Part shown: positions 51,877-62,879 of the stretch, in pieces | Position numbering within the stretch: position 1 is the stretch's first letter | How the letters are laid out: the number at the start of each line of letters is the position of its first letter | DNA from: Aphanothece sacrum FPU1 | GTDB lineage: Bacteria; Cyanobacteriota; Cyanobacteriia; Cyanobacteriales; Microcystaceae | Length of the DNA stretch: 64,000 nt | NCBI RefSeq assembly: GCF_003864295.1 | Contig: NZ_BDQK01000013.1 | Span: 310,001-374,000 of the forward strand | Direction: 5' to 3' | Translations under genes and position numbers: made by a program | The notes under the pieces: model-generated | The model's input: the letters and a program-made list of their open reading frames with translations, nothing else | Databases searched by the model: none | What the model was told of the DNA's origin: nothing

Positions 51877-52746
51877 ATACTGACGAGGGTTAAACTTTTC
51901 CTTGTCACGAATTTTCTGATAGAGTTCCAATTCTTCCTCAGAAGGTTCAGGTGGGATAACAATCTGAATTTCGACGAGTTGATCTCCTCGATTTCCTGAA
52001 GCATCTGGATAGCCTTTATTGGCTAAGCGTAACCTTTGTCCTGGCCGTACTCCTTTAGGAACGGTCATTTTCACCAACCCATCAATAGTTGGAATTTCTA
52101 CGGCCCCTCCTAAAATAGCTTCACTGGGGGTTAAGGGAACTTGACAGTAAATATCAGTGCCTTGTAACTCAAAAATCGAATGAGTAGCGATAGTTATTTT
52201 GAGATAGAGATCTCCTCCATCAAGGCCTTGTCCTTTAAGTCGGATTTTTTGGCCACTGATCATACCGGGGGGCATTTCTACTTCCAGCGATCGCCCGTCT
52301 TCGAGACGAATGCGTTCTCGTCCCCCTTGATAAGCTTTTTCTAGGGGAATAATGAGTTTAGCTTCTACATCCCGACGGGAAGAACGAGAGGGTGTAACCA
52401 CTTTAGCCCGTTTAGTGGTAGCGGGGGTAAAATCTTTAAATTTCCAGAAATCAGAATCCTGACGATAACTATTATCGCTGTTAGGAGTCCCATTACGAGA
52501 AATACGGTTAGGGCGACGTTTTCCCTTACCTAACAACTGTGAATCATAATCAGCCCGTTTTGTTTCGTCTGAGAGGATATCATAAGCTTCGTTAATATCC
52601 TTAAACTTTTCTTCTACGGTTTTATCTCCTGGATTTACGTCAGGATGATACTGTCTGGCCAATTTACGAAAAGATTTTTTTATCTCTTCATTGGTGGCAT
52701 CTTGAGAAACCCCTAAAATTACATAATAGTTACGGACTTGCTGCAT
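51862..52746 (-). CDS. dnaJ: DnaJ-type co-chaperone next to dnaK
   Basis: A 294-residue type II J-protein. J domain (1-70) with HPD at 35-37, a linker rich in Arg/Ser/Asn, and a C-terminal substrate-binding domain (about 130-280) with [24 protein letters not shown] and [19 protein letters not shown]. It has no Cys-rich zinc domain. The gene is 56 bp downstream of dnaK, in agreement with the dnaK3-dnaJ3 type arrangement known in Synechocystis. Confidence 0.88.
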   Translation of the reverse strand: MQQVRNYYVILGVSQDATNEEIKKSFRKLARQYHPDVNPGDKTVEEKFKDINEAYDILSDETKRADYDSQLLGKGKRRPNRISRNGTPNSDNSYRQDSDFWKFKDFTPATTKRAKVVTPSRSSRRDVEAKLIIPLEKAYQGGRERIRLEDGRSLEVEMPPGMISGQKIRLKGQGLDGGDLYLKITIATHSIFELQGTDIYCQVPLTPSEAILGGAVEIPTIDGLVKMTVPKGVRPGQRLRLANKGYPDASGNRGDQLVEIQIVIPPEPSEEELELYQKIRDKEKFNPRQYLLGN

Positions 52747-52802
52747 AGATTCAGTTATCGATTCTCACTGATTAATTATTCCTGATTTGAGATTTTATTG
52801 CA

Positions 52803-55001
52803 TTAGAACCAATCGTCATCATCTTCATCCCATTGATTTTGTGCCGGAATACGACGAGTACGACCACCTTTAGAGTATTGATCGCCTTTAGAGTATCGAT
52901 CAGAGTCATAATTAGAGGACCGGTCTGTGTTTGAGGGAGAACGACGATTTGGCGATCGCGGGGAATTATCTTGCCCCCAATCATCGTAATTATCGTCATA
53001 ATTTTGATATTTAGGTTTAGGGGAACGATAATCTTGAGGTTCTTCATAGCGAGGGGCCCGATAGTCATTTTGACGATAATCATCGCGGTAACTAGGACGA
53101 CGGGGAGTATAGGGTAAATCTTCTTCTGGTTCTCCGGTAAAAGTGCGACGAATAGACTCAAAGAACCCTTCATCTTCTCCATCGTCATATTGGAGACGAA
53201 CTTCTCTATTAAGTTCGTATAAGACATCTTGTAAATCTGCCTGGGCCCGGTCTAAACGACGTTCGTCATCTTGTTCTAAACTATCAAGAATTTCTGCATT
53301 AAGGGATTCTATTTGACGACGATAGGAACTGGTAAATTGAGTACCAAAATCTAGGGTAACTTCTTTTAATCTTCGTTGGGCCTGATCAGTTAAAGCTTTA
53401 CCCCGGTTGCGTTTGTCTACCCGTTCCCGTCGTTGTCGGTCTTCTTCGGCAAATTGATCTGCTTCTCGAATCATACGGTTAACCTCTCCTTCACTGAGGG
53501 TTGAGGCCCCTTGAATGGTGACGCTTTGTTCTCGTCCAGTGGTTTTATCCCTAGCAGTGACTTGTAAAATACCGTTAGCGTCGATATCAAAGGCGACTTG
53601 TACTTGAGGAATGCCTCTGGGGGCCGGGGGAATACCCGTCAGTTTAAACCGTCCCAAGGATTTATTATCGCTGGCCATTTCCCGTTCCCCTTGCAAGGCG
53701 TGAACTTCCACCATTGTTTGGTTATTTTCAGCCGTGGAGAAGATATCCGAACGTCGGACAGGAATAGTGGTATTACGGGGGATTAATTTTTTCATCACTC
53801 CCCCAATGGTTTCTAAACCTAAGGAGAGGGGAGTCACATCTAACAATAAAATATCTTTGATTTGTCCTGATAAAATTCCGGCTTGGATGGCTGCCCCAAC
53901 TGCGACTACTTCATCGGGGTTGACGTTTTCATTGGGTTCTTTATCGATAAAGCTACGGACTAATTCTTTAATCATGGGCATTCGAGTTCCCCCTCCCACT
54001 AAGACTACTTCATCAATTTGAACGGGAGTTAGTCTAGCATCATTAAGGGCCCGTTTTAAGGGACGACGTAAACGACTAACGAGATCTGCGCAAAGTTCCT
54101 CAAATTGGGCTCGACTGAGACGGGTTTCGATGTGTTTGGGGCCATCTTCGGTGGCTGTAATGAACGGTAGGTTAACGTCGGTGACACTAACCCCCGATAG
54201 TTCAATTTTAGCTTTTTCGGCAGCTTCAGTAAGACGTTGTAGGGCTTGTCTATCTTTGCGTAAGTCTATCCCTTCTTGTTCCAAAAATTGATTGGCTAAC
54301 CAATCCACAATACGTTTATCAAAGTCGTTACCTCCGAGTTGAGTATCTCCACTGGTAGCTTTAACTTCAAATACACCATCTCCCACTTCTAAGACGGATA
54401 CATCAAAGGTTCCTCCTCCTAAGTCAAATACTAGGAGTTTTTCCGATCTTTTTTGTTCAAGACCATAAGCTAAGGCGGCGGCTGTTGGTTCATTGAGAAT
54501 GCGTAAAACGTCTAATCCGGCGATTTTCCCCGCATCTTTGGTAGCTTGTCTTTGAGAATCGTTAAAATAGGCGGGAACGGTGATAATTGCCCCTGTGACG
54601 GGTTCTCCTAGATATCGTTCCGCTTCTTGTGCGAGTTTACGCAAAATCATGGCCGAGACTTCTTCGGGGGCAAATTCTTTTTTGAGACGGGGACATTTTA
54701 TTTTGATATTGCCGTTGTCATCCCGGCGAATGGTATAGGGGACTTGTTTTGATTCGGGGGTAAGTTCGGCGTATTGACGACCCATGAATCGTTTTACCCC
54801 ATAAAAGGTATTTTGGGGATTGAGAACTGCCTGTCGTCTGGCCATTTGTCCGACGACTAATTCCCCATCTTTATTAAAACCTACCACAGAAGGAGTGGTA
54901 CGCATTCCTTCTGAATTCGCAATTACCACTGGCTTTCCGCCTTCCATGACGGCTACGACGGAGTTTGTTGTCCCCAGGTCAATGCCGACTACTTTTCCCA
55001 T
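52803..55001 (-). CDS. dnaK: Hsp70 chaperone DnaK, DnaK3-like
   Basis: A 732-residue Hsp70. The nucleotide-binding domain has [17 protein letters not shown] at the start, [12 protein letters not shown] (about 170) and [17 protein letters not shown] as the start of the substrate-binding domain (about 390). The C-terminal about 90 residues are an arginine-, tyrosine- and aspartate-rich disordered tail ([17 protein letters not shown] ... DDDDWF), unlike the usual short EEVD-like end. This plus the dnaJ partner fits the DnaK3 branch, which in Synechocystis is essential and linked to thylakoids. That assignment is inference from context and tail. Confidence 0.9.
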   Translation of the reverse strand: MGKVVGIDLGTTNSVVAVMEGGKPVVIANSEGMRTTPSVVGFNKDGELVVGQMARRQAVLNPQNTFYGVKRFMGRQYAELTPESKQVPYTIRRDDNGNIKIKCPRLKKEFAPEEVSAMILRKLAQEAERYLGEPVTGAIITVPAYFNDSQRQATKDAGKIAGLDVLRILNEPTAAALAYGLEQKRSEKLLVFDLGGGTFDVSVLEVGDGVFEVKATSGDTQLGGNDFDKRIVDWLANQFLEQEGIDLRKDRQALQRLTEAAEKAKIELSGVSVTDVNLPFITATEDGPKHIETRLSRAQFEELCADLVSRLRRPLKRALNDARLTPVQIDEVVLVGGGTRMPMIKELVRSFIDKEPNENVNPDEVVAVGAAIQAGILSGQIKDILLLDVTPLSLGLETIGGVMKKLIPRNTTIPVRRSDIFSTAENNQTMVEVHALQGEREMASDNKSLGRFKLTGIPPAPRGIPQVQVAFDIDANGILQVTARDKTTGREQSVTIQGASTLSEGEVNRMIREADQFAEEDRQRRERVDKRNRGKALTDQAQRRLKEVTLDFGTQFTSSYRRQIESLNAEILDSLEQDDERRLDRAQADLQDVLYELNREVRLQYDDGEDEGFFESIRRTFTGEPEEDLPYTPRRPSYRDDYRQNDYRAPRYEEPQDYRSPKPKYQNYDDNYDDWGQDNSPRSPNRRSPSNTDRSSNYDSDRYSKGDQYSKGGRTRRIPAQNQWDEDDDDWF

Positions 55002-55210
55002 GCGTGTTCTTGTCTCCAGCTACTCCAATTAAGTGTTGGGTCGTCTTCGTATCGAGAGTTTACCTTGATATATGCCTCGCTGACAATATTCTATCGAATT
55101 AAGAACACAGTGAGGGGATGGGGAGGTAATGGGGTCATGAGATGGAGAAAATCGGCTATCAATATTGTACTTTTTTTATATGGTCATTCGCTCCTACGGT
55201 TTTAATTAAT

Positions 55211-56665
55211 TCAAAGATTACCAAAACCTTTCTTTTTCTTCGCTTTTTTCGCTTTTTTCTTCGTTCCTCCTGCATATCCTCGAAATCCTGGCTGTGGCCC
55301 CTGACCAAACATACCGCCCATACCTGGCATACCACCCATACCTGGCATACCCCCCATACCCGGCATATTTCCTTGTCCCATTTGCTGCATCATGCCACGC
55401 ATACGGGTAAAATTAGTCACTAACTTACCGACCTCCGTTTCTACATGGCCAGACCCTTTAGCAATACGACGGCGACGACTGGGAGACTTAGCTAATAAAT
55501 CGGGGTTTTGCCGTTCTTCTAATGTCATAGAACTAATCATTGCCTCAGTTTTTTTAAGTTCCGTTTCTCCCTTTTCGATGTCTAGATTACTAAGTTTATT
55601 CATCCCTGGAATCATCTTGAGAATGCTGCCAAATGACCCCATATTCTTCATCAGACGCATTTGTTTGAGGAAGTCATTAAAATCAAATTGAGCAGTCATA
55701 ATTTTTGACTGCATCTTCTCGACATCAGCGATGTCAATTTCTTCTTGGGCCTTTTCGACTAATGTAAGTACATCCCCCATATTGAGAATACGGGAAGCCA
55801 TGCGTTCGGGATAAAATGGTTGTAAAGCCTCGACTTTTTCCCCAACCCCAATAAATTTAATCGGTTGACCCGATATTTGACGCACCGATAAGGCGGCCCC
55901 TCCTCTGGTATCACCGTCTAATTTCGTTAAAATTGCCCCAGTAATGCCAATTTGCTCATGAAAGGTACGGCTTAAATTAGCAGCCTCTTGACCCGTCATC
56001 GCATCTACGACTAAGAGGGTATCATTAGGGTTGACCGCCTTTTTAATACGGGCCAACTCCACCATCATTTCTTCATCTATTTGCAGTCGTCCGGCCGTAT
56101 CAATAATGACCGTATCCATGCCCATTTCTTTCGCTTTTGCTAACCCTTGAGTGGCAATATCTACCGGGTTTGCTTGACTCCCTAATTCAAAAACTGGAAC
56201 CTCAATTTGTTTTCCCAGGGTGATTAATTGGTCAATAGCAGCAGGACGGTAGACATCCGTCGCTACCATCAAACAACTACGGTTTTCTTTGCGTAAATAT
56301 AGGGCTAATTTAGCTGTTGCCGTAGTTTTCCCTGTGCCTTGTAACCCGGCCATTAAAATAACAGTAGGGACTGTTTTAGCTTGGGCCAAGGGAACATTAC
56401 TTTCCCCCATGACTTTGACTAATTCGTCATAAACTATTTTGATAAATTGTTGACCAGGGTTAACGCCGGAAATCACTTCAGCACCGACGGCCGCTTTTTC
56501 TACATCTGCGATAAAATTCTTAACAACTTGTAGGTTAACATCTGCTGATAATAAGGCCCGTCTGACTTCTTGTAGGGCATCTTGTATATTGGATGGGGTA
56601 ATTTTGTCTTGACCCCTTAATTTTTTCCAAGCATCTTCTAAGCGTTCGGCGAGAGCATCAAACAT
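55211..56665 (-). CDS. ffh: Signal recognition particle protein Ffh
   Basis: SRP GTPase that targets nascent membrane proteins and, with 4.5S RNA and FtsY, delivers them to the translocon. The N domain, the GTPase P-loop GLQGTGKTT (107-115) and IIDTAGRL/LTKLDGD motifs are present. The M domain is Met-rich and has a PGMGGM triple repeat followed by a Lys-rich tail (KKKAKKAKKKKGFGNL). The 484-residue length fits. Confidence 0.94.
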   Translation of the reverse strand: MFDALAERLEDAWKKLRGQDKITPSNIQDALQEVRRALLSADVNLQVVKNFIADVEKAAVGAEVISGVNPGQQFIKIVYDELVKVMGESNVPLAQAKTVPTVILMAGLQGTGKTTATAKLALYLRKENRSCLMVATDVYRPAAIDQLITLGKQIEVPVFELGSQANPVDIATQGLAKAKEMGMDTVIIDTAGRLQIDEEMMVELARIKKAVNPNDTLLVVDAMTGQEAANLSRTFHEQIGITGAILTKLDGDTRGGAALSVRQISGQPIKFIGVGEKVEALQPFYPERMASRILNMGDVLTLVEKAQEEIDIADVEKMQSKIMTAQFDFNDFLKQMRLMKNMGSFGSILKMIPGMNKLSNLDIEKGETELKKTEAMISSMTLEERQNPDLLAKSPSRRRRIAKGSGHVETEVGKLVTNFTRMRGMMQQMGQGNMPGMGGMPGMGGMPGMGGMFGQGPQPGFRGYAGGTKKKAKKAKKKKGFGNL

Positions 56666-56820
56666 AAGGCTTTATTGTTGTACGGTTAGTATTAATGATA
56701 AGTTTGCCACTTCTTAATTGTACTTTATCTCTATAGATTGAACTTTATCGCATGTAAAAACCCCTATCCATTCTCTACACTTAAAAAGTTTTATCATGGG
56801 GTATCTTTCGAGCTAAGCAC

Positions 56821-57597
56821 TTAAATTTGTCTCACCGGAACTTGGCGATCGCGTAAATAACCCTTAATTTGCTCAATGCTTAATTGTCCATAATGAAGTA
56901 AAGAAGCTAATAACGCAGCCTCAGCTTTTCCTTCTGTGAGAGATTGATAAATATGTTCACAATTTCCCGCCCCTCCAGAGGCGATCACCGGAATCTCTAC
57001 CTGTTCGGCAATAAGACGAGTGAGGTCTAAATCATATCCGGCCTGGGTTCCATCTGCATCCATACTGGTAACTAATAATTCGCCGGCCCCTCGTTTTTCT
57101 ACTTCTTTGGCCCATTCAATGGCATCAAGTCCGGTATTTTCCCTTCCTCCTCGTACATAAACATCCCACCCCGGATGGTGAGGATCTTTCCGTCGTCTGG
57201 CATCAATAGCCACCACAATACACTGTTTACCAAAGCGATCACTAGCGCGATCAATAAATTCAGGATCTCCTACTGCCGAAGAATTAATACTAACTTTATC
57301 GGCTCCAGCGCGTAACAAATGTTTAATATTATCTAAGGTTTGAATGCCCCCACCAACTGTTAGGGGAATAAAAACAGCCTCAGCCGTGCGATAAACCACG
57401 TCTATAATAGTGTCTCGTTTCTCATGAGTAGCCGTAATATCGAGAAACACTAATTCATCGGCCCCGGCATCATTATAAACCTTGGCTAATTCTACAGGAT
57501 CTCCGGCATCTTGAAGGTTAACAAAATTTACCCCCTTAACAACACGCCCCCCATTCACATCCAAACAAGGTAAAATTCGTTTTGCTAACATAGTCAT
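56821..57597 (-). CDS. hisF: Imidazole glycerol phosphate synthase cyclase subunit
   Basis: TIM-barrel cyclase of histidine biosynthesis; with HisH it turns PRFAR and ammonia into IGP and AICAR. The catalytic Asp lie in [14 protein letters not shown] (near residue 13) and VVAIDARRR (near 130). Also typical is [28 protein letters not shown] (shown in parts as VGGGIQ and [11 protein letters not shown]). Length 258. Two alternative starts (ATG 57597, ATG 57591) both fit. hisH is not next to it. Confidence 0.94.
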   Translation of the reverse strand: MTMLAKRILPCLDVNGGRVVKGVNFVNLQDAGDPVELAKVYNDAGADELVFLDITATHEKRDTIIDVVYRTAEAVFIPLTVGGGIQTLDNIKHLLRAGADKVSINSSAVGDPEFIDRASDRFGKQCIVVAIDARRRKDPHHPGWDVYVRGGRENTGLDAIEWAKEVEKRGAGELLVTSMDADGTQAGYDLDLTRLIAEQVEIPVIASGGAGNCEHIYQSLTEGKAEAALLASLLHYGQLSIEQIKGYLRDRQVPVRQI

Positions 57598-57754
57598 TCA
57601 ATAATGGACAATTAAAAATTAACAATGGATAATGGACAACTAACAATTCTTCTCTTGTTTGATAGATATAGCTAGTTCAGCAAGCAAAAAACACGCCGCA
57701 TCTTGCCTGTAATAAAAGCTTGTTCGAGAATGGGGATAGTCCTGCCTCAATGTA

Positions 57755-57952
57755 TTAATAAGCCAAAGTTTCTAAGGTTTCCCGAAGATAGCAACGAACT
57801 TGTTGATCGAGGGGTAAAGATTGACTGTCGGTTTTTTGTCGCTTTTGCCATTGTTTAAACCCAGAACAGCTTGTGATCGCCTGTTTGAGATTATCCCAAA
57901 CTTCGTGATCACCCTCGAAGGGGTGATTAACAGAAAGAGTTGAGCTTGCCAT
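57755..57952 (-). CDS. Small conserved cyanobacterial protein
   Basis: A 65-residue protein with EVWDNLKQAITSCSGFKQWQ and LDQQVRCYLRETLETLAY. It is soluble and probably helical. No function is known. It lies upstream of hisF on the same strand and just downstream of the GC-rich structured region. Confidence 0.6.
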   Translation of the reverse strand: MASSTLSVNHPFEGDHEVWDNLKQAITSCSGFKQWQKRQKTDSQSLPLDQQVRCYLRETLETLAY

Positions 57953-58030
57953 TCATTTTTTACTCAGTAATCAAGATCATCGTCTACTAGCATAACTCAG
58001 ATACTTTTGACCCTGCTGATATCTATGACA

Positions 58031-58430
58031 CGAAAAAAGACGGGAGCTTTTCCGCCCCGTCGTTTCAACACGGGGCGGAAAAGCGACGCGAGCGGCTTCA
58101 GCCGCCGTGAAAGTGGTATAATCAACCCGTGAGTAAGAATAACCATCTACGTGATGATTCATTCCTAGGACGGAGTGACCCCGGCTACGAAGAACCGAAC
58201 GCAATAGCGAAACGACTAGACGAGCGAGTAACGGCAGGATGATGAGCGTACCTATCTGGCTTTGTGGTGGACTCGGAAAGCGAACAGAAGAAGTATACGC
58301 AATTCCCGTATCGCAAGATAGCGGGCTTGAGCGGGTAGAGGCATCTTGACAATGCTCATCAGAATTAGATTTTGGTCTAAGGCTGTGCCAGAATCTGCGT
58401 CGCTTTAGCGCGCAGAGTGTCAAAAATCTA
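58031..58430. other. GC-rich structured region of unknown type
   Basis: About 400 bp with clearly higher GC content than neighbours. At 58046-58084 is a perfect 15-bp stem GCTTTTCCGCCCCGT / ACGGGGCGGAAAAGC with a nine-base loop. On the minus strand GACGGG and CCCGTC can also pair, followed directly by TTTTTT, which looks like a terminator and shares bases with the first stem. Another hairpin CGGCTTCAGCCG follows. No domain was recognised in any of six frames; the frame at 57977-58492 is open but composition-driven. It could be a structured RNA or a fossil of an IS200/IS605-like element. Confidence 0.5.
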
Positions 58431-58436
58431 AAGAAA

Positions 58437-59042
58437 TTATGAATTGTCCTCTGATAAAGGAATGAAAAATATTTTATTGACGCGAAAACCAAAGACAGTA
58501 AAATCTGAGAGAATTTTCTCTGTTGAATAGGGTTGGGTATTTGACCATTGTTGATTAGAGGTTAATAAAACCCCCAAAACACTCACAGGAATTTGAATAA
58601 ATAAATTACTCAACAAAAAGGCAACGCCGGCGATCATTAAGCCTAATAAACGCCAGTGAGGAAGGATAGTTACAGTCATAGAAGCGATAGGGGCCCATTG
58701 ATAGAGTTGCCAGGCGATCGCCCCTAAAATTACGGAGGTGATCCCGGATAAAATTTTTAGATTTCGGGTTTTTAATAAGCTTAAAATTTTCCGTTGTTGT
58801 TCAGTCACACTCTCAGGTTTTAAGCAAACTAATAAAATACTAAAAAAATCAAAAGGACGAGTCCACTGCATCCAGAGTATAGGAATAATTCCGATACTGC
58901 CCACGAACAATAACTCTAACCAAAATAAAGGTAAAGGATCACCCACTGCCAGTCCTAACCAAACTAATTGTAACAATAGAGGGGCAACGGCGATTCCTGC
59001 CAAATGAATCCACAAAAACGGTTCAGTACGAAAATTATTCAT
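58437..59042 (-). CDS. Low-complexity-tail-type membrane protein
   Basis: A 201-residue integral membrane protein with about four spans (about 8-30, 38-58, 95-112 and 128-160). The N-terminus (NNFRTEPFLWIHLAGIAVAPL) matches a group of cyanobacterial proteins named for a low-complexity C-terminal tail. Here the ORF ends at EDNS with no such tail, and the GC-rich region starts right after the stop; truncation by insertion is possible. Function unknown. Confidence 0.65.
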   Translation of the reverse strand: MNNFRTEPFLWIHLAGIAVAPLLLQLVWLGLAVGDPLPLFWLELLFVGSIGIIPILWMQWTRPFDFFSILLVCLKPESVTEQQRKILSLLKTRNLKILSGITSVILGAIAWQLYQWAPIASMTVTILPHWRLLGLMIAGVAFLLSNLFIQIPVSVLGVLLTSNQQWSNTQPYSTEKILSDFTVFGFRVNKIFFIPLSEDNS

Positions 59043-59447
59043 AATTCATAACTAAATAGTGTTGAAATGGAAAAAAGAATGCTACACAAGGGATATGCAA
59101 AAAAATCATGTACCCGTTTAGGAATAATTCCCCCTTTTTAAGGGGGGTTAGGGGGGATCAATTGGTACTTTATTTAACCACAAGTCCCTAAGTCCTGTCG
59201 GGGCGGGTTTATCTAATATCCTGGTTAGAAGCATAAACTGTTGTAAAAACCCGCCCCTACGCCCGACCTTATTTGTAGCAAACATTTAACGATTCCATAT
59301 AACATACTTGTTAGAACCTTAAAATTTTGTCAAAACCCGCCCCTACGGGAGGTGTGGGAGGTGTGGGAGGTATAGGGAGAATGAACCGATTATCTGCTTT
59401 TTATCTTCCCTATCTTCCCCCTCTTTCCACCCTTTCCCCTCTTGTTC
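59043..59447. other. Intergenic region with dispersed repeats
   Basis: A 405-bp gap after infB. It holds a CCCCCTTTTTAAGGGGGG-type hairpin (59130-59147), GGGGCGGGTTT / AAACCCGCCCC inverted repeats (59199-59260) with a third unit AAAACCCGCCCCTAC (59331-59346), and a nine-base GTGGGAGGT tandem repeat (about 59349-59372). No gene is supported. Confidence 0.65.
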
Positions 59448-62408
59448 TTATTTTCCAGCCAGAGTACGGCGTTTCATCGTCATTTCATAAGCTTCGATGA
59501 TGTCACCTTCTTTCCAGTCATTGAACTTATCGATGCCGACCCCGCATTCGTAGCCTGCATTGACTTCCCGTGAGTCTTCCTTCATCCGTTTGAGGGAATC
59601 TAGACTACCTTGGTAAACAACCTCATTACCGCGACGGATACGAACTAAACGGTTACGGACGACCTTACCTGACTGAACATAACAACCAGCTACGGCTCCT
59701 CGGCCTACAGGGAAGACGGCTCTGACTTGAGCTTGTCCTAAAGAAGATTCTATTTCTTCAGGTTCAAGTAAGCCTTCCATTGCCCCTTGGATGTCATCGA
59801 GAAGTTTATAGATGATGTCATATTCGCGGATATCAACCCCTTCGTGGTCAGCCGAAGCTCGGGCCCCACTAGCAAGGGTTGTATTAAACCCGACTACCAC
59901 CGCGCCACTGGCTGCGGCCAAATCTACGTCAGTTTCGGTAATTTCCCCTGGAGCAGCTAAAAGAACGCGGATTTGTACCTCATTTTGTGGTAATTGTGTC
60001 AACGCGCCGAGAAGTGCTTCTACCGACCCTTGAACATCCGCTTTCAGGATGAGATTGAGTTCTTTGAGTTCTCCCTCTTGAGCTTGAGCCGACAGAGTGG
60101 TTAAAGTGACCCGACGAGAAGACATTGCCAATTGTAAACGAGAATTACGCTGAGTCTCAGCCGTTTTTTCTGCGATCAGACGAGCTTCTTTTTCAGTAGG
60201 ATAGACTTCAAATTCATCCCCTGCCGAGGGAACGTTATTAAGTCCGAGGATTTCAACAGCAAAGGAAGGGGAAGCCGCTTCTACTTTTTGGCCGCGATCA
60301 TCGATCATGGCGCGAATTTTACCAAAGACCCCGCCGGCCACAATGGCATCTCCCACTCGTAGGGTTCCATTTTGGACAAGTAGGGTGGCCACAGGGCCTC
60401 TAGCCCGATCTAGATTAGCTTCAATGACTGTTCCTTTACCAAGGCGATTGGGGTTAGCGACCAGTTCTTCTACTTCCGATACCAGGAGTAGCATTTCTAA
60501 GAGAGTATCAAGGTTTTCTCCCTTAAGCGCGCTCACAGGAACCATAATAGTTTCACCGCCCCATTCTTCAGGAACTAATCCTAATTCCGAGAGTTCTTGT
60601 TTAATGCGATCGGGGTTAGCATCAGGCTTATCAATTTTGTTGATGGCCACCACAACTGGAACTCCAGCAGCTTTAGCATGACTAAAAGCTTCTCTGGTTT
60701 GAGGTTGAACCCCATCATCGGCTGCTACCACTAAGATAGCCATATCCGTTACCCTGGCCCCACGCGCACGCATAGCGGTAAAGGCTTCGTGACCAGGAGT
60801 ATCTAAGAAGACAATTTGTTGAGACACCCCATTGTGTTCTACATCTACATGGTAGGCCCCAATATGTTGAGTAATGCCTCCAGCTTCTCCTTGAGCTACT
60901 TTTGTTTTACGAATAGAGTCAAGTAGGGTAGTTTTTCCATGATCCACGTGGCCCATAATTGTTACCACTGGAGGACGACGCTGGAGATGTTCTAGATCTT
61001 TTGCATCTAACATCTCAGTCTGTTTAGTCGCCGCCGCGATCACTTCGGGGACTTCAATGAGTACCCCTAATTCTTCAGTAACGAGCCTTGCCGTTTCTAA
61101 ATCAAGGGTTTGGGTAATGTTAACAGCAATGCCTTTCGAGAAAAGACTTTTAATAATTTCAGTTTCGGCGATATTGAGCCGTTCAGCCAATTCTCTAACG
61201 GTTAAATTACTATCGAGAATAATGTACTCCGGCCGCTGATTAACTTCTGGTTGTTCACGACGATCCGATTTAGCCCGTACCGTTGTGCCATCAGGCTTAA
61301 GAGTAGGTTTTTTCGGTTTATTTGCAGCAACAGGGGATTTATTTTGAGATTTAGGTTTAGGGGGACGAGCGATGGAGAGACTAACGCTTAGGGGAATAGG
61401 ATTGCTGTCCAAGTTCGCATCTAAGTCGTCCTCATCATCTTCAAGATGATTAGCGCGACGTTTAGCTTTAGGGGCTACTTTGCTGGCTTTAGCTTTGCTT
61501 TCTTCTTCTTCTTCTTCTTCCCATTTTTGCCGTTTTGATGAAGGGCGTGGGGGAGAGGGACGTTTTAGTTTGGGTTTTTCACCAATCGGGGTTTCTATGG
61601 TTTCTTCATCTATTGCCCCATCATCTGTTAGGTCAGAAAGAGGTTTAACCGAGGGAGCGATTAGTTCAGGTATGTCATCAAGATCAGACTTGGGAGACAG
61701 AGGCCGATTAAGTTCTGGCTTAACTTTTCCTTGAACTTGTTTTTTAACTCCTATCTGGGGTTGAGGTAGTGCTGGTTTTGGACTAGGAGGAGAAACGACC
61801 CCTGGCTTTTTGGGCATGGGGATTTCCGACTTGAGGGTCGGCTTAACCTCTAGTTTTTCTATGCTAGATTTGTCTAAGGACTTAACGGTCGGTTTAACCC
61901 GTTGTGGGGCCCCCATCAGAGTGGCTTCAGGCTCTTTGACTTTTTTAGGAGCCTGCTCTGTCTTAATAGGCATTTGGGACTTTTCAGGTGGTGTTACCCC
62001 TTGATTTGGGGCCGGTATCACCGGGGTAGGCTTTTGGGAGAGGGTAACGCCAACGGGGGCTTGGGGTTTAATAGGAGGTCTGGGAGGGGCCACTAGAGTT
62101 GGGGAACTGTCTTGAGAACTATTGGGGGAATCTGAACTTGATCTGCGATGGGTTTGTTTATGGTGAATAGCTAAAATTTCCTGTTTCCGTTCTCCCTTGA
62201 GGGATGGTTCACTACCATGACCGCTAGTTTGGTTGGCTACATACTTATCGGCCATGGCTTTGATCCGTTCAGCTTGAGATTCGCTAATGGTGCTACTGTG
62301 GCTTTTAACTGTAATGCTAAGTTGGGCGCAAATTTCCAAGATGTCTTTGTTCTCTAAATTCAATTCTTTTGATAAATCGTAAATTCTGACTTTTTGTGCG
62401 TTGTTCAT
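59448..62408 (-). CDS. infB: Translation initiation factor IF-2
   Basis: GTPase that brings initiator tRNA to the 30S subunit. The N-terminus has an IF2_N domain ([18 protein letters not shown]), followed by a long Pro/Lys/Ser-rich disordered region (about 60-390) and a second IF2_N-like part ([18 protein letters not shown], near 410). The G domain has GHVDHGKTT (near 487), DTPGHEAF and NKIDKPDAN. The C-terminal domains follow. At 986 residues it is long, as in other cyanobacteria, due to the linker. It is the last gene of the nusA-ylxR-infB operon. Confidence 0.95.
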   Translation of the reverse strand: MNNAQKVRIYDLSKELNLENKDILEICAQLSITVKSHSSTISESQAERIKAMADKYVANQTSGHGSEPSLKGERKQEILAIHHKQTHRRSSSDSPNSSQDSSPTLVAPPRPPIKPQAPVGVTLSQKPTPVIPAPNQGVTPPEKSQMPIKTEQAPKKVKEPEATLMGAPQRVKPTVKSLDKSSIEKLEVKPTLKSEIPMPKKPGVVSPPSPKPALPQPQIGVKKQVQGKVKPELNRPLSPKSDLDDIPELIAPSVKPLSDLTDDGAIDEETIETPIGEKPKLKRPSPPRPSSKRQKWEEEEEEESKAKASKVAPKAKRRANHLEDDEDDLDANLDSNPIPLSVSLSIARPPKPKSQNKSPVAANKPKKPTLKPDGTTVRAKSDRREQPEVNQRPEYIILDSNLTVRELAERLNIAETEIIKSLFSKGIAVNITQTLDLETARLVTEELGVLIEVPEVIAAATKQTEMLDAKDLEHLQRRPPVVTIMGHVDHGKTTLLDSIRKTKVAQGEAGGITQHIGAYHVDVEHNGVSQQIVFLDTPGHEAFTAMRARGARVTDMAILVVAADDGVQPQTREAFSHAKAAGVPVVVAINKIDKPDANPDRIKQELSELGLVPEEWGGETIMVPVSALKGENLDTLLEMLLLVSEVEELVANPNRLGKGTVIEANLDRARGPVATLLVQNGTLRVGDAIVAGGVFGKIRAMIDDRGQKVEAASPSFAVEILGLNNVPSAGDEFEVYPTEKEARLIAEKTAETQRNSRLQLAMSSRRVTLTTLSAQAQEGELKELNLILKADVQGSVEALLGALTQLPQNEVQIRVLLAAPGEITETDVDLAAASGAVVVGFNTTLASGARASADHEGVDIREYDIIYKLLDDIQGAMEGLLEPEEIESSLGQAQVRAVFPVGRGAVAGCYVQSGKVVRNRLVRIRRGNEVVYQGSLDSLKRMKEDSREVNAGYECGVGIDKFNDWKEGDIIEAYEMTMKRRTLAGK

Positions 62409-62582
62409 CCACTATCCCCCTGACTTGGTTTGTGTTGTTTTAATGGCTTAAGCTCCCCATGTTCAAGAAACGGGTAAGCTCTGGTTTTGAGCAGTTCCAT
62501 TTAACGGTAATGATCATGATGAAAGAAAACAATCCTCACTCCTATGCTAACGGTTAAACGTCTCAATGAGTATTTTTTGCCA

Positions 62583-62867
62583 TTAAGGAGTTTTCTCATG
62601 AGACTGGCCCTGGGTGCTGAAATGTTCTAAACGCTCCCAGAGACTTTCATAGATACTATCAGGTACAGGGGCTTTGAGAATTTTTCCGAGCCGATTTTTT
62701 TGAGTGGCCGTGCGTAAGCAACTTTTTTGAGGACACACATAAGCCGATCTTCCCATTCCCTGATCTAATTGTACCTGTCGGGAGGGAGAGACTCGCACAA
62801 TGCGCCAAAATGCCTCTTTAGGGGCTAGGCAACGACAACTCAAACAACGGCGGTAATTCGGTTTCAT
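62583..62867 (-). CDS. ylxR: YlxR family (DUF448) protein
   Basis: A 94-residue RNA-binding-type protein between nusA and infB, its usual place. The family features are RRCLSCRCLAPKEAFWRIVR and GRSAYVCPQKSCL (the usual GRGAYVC with Ser in place of Gly). In other bacteria it is a nucleoid- or RNase-P-associated protein. The stop lies 174 bp before infB, and the start is 12 bp after nusA. Confidence 0.85.
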   Translation of the reverse strand: MKPNYRRCLSCRCLAPKEAFWRIVRVSPSRQVQLDQGMGRSAYVCPQKSCLRTATQKNRLGKILKAPVPDSIYESLWERLEHFSTQGQSHEKTP

Positions 62868-62879
62868 CTGGATTTAGGG

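Noticed and set aside
52772-53227. 151-codon minus-strand frame in the dnaK 3' end
   Set aside because: It lies in another frame of the same strand inside dnaK; the Met/Ile/Lys-rich product reflects the Asp/Tyr/Arg-rich codons of the DnaK tail.
57977-58492. 171-codon open frame on the minus strand across the GC-rich region
   Set aside because: It overlaps the end of the membrane protein gene, has odd composition (many Arg/Ser/Pro) and no domain; it looks open only because the region is GC-rich with few stops.
59812-62096. Several plus-strand frames of 60-124 codons
   Set aside because: All are antisense to infB and arise from its codon pattern.
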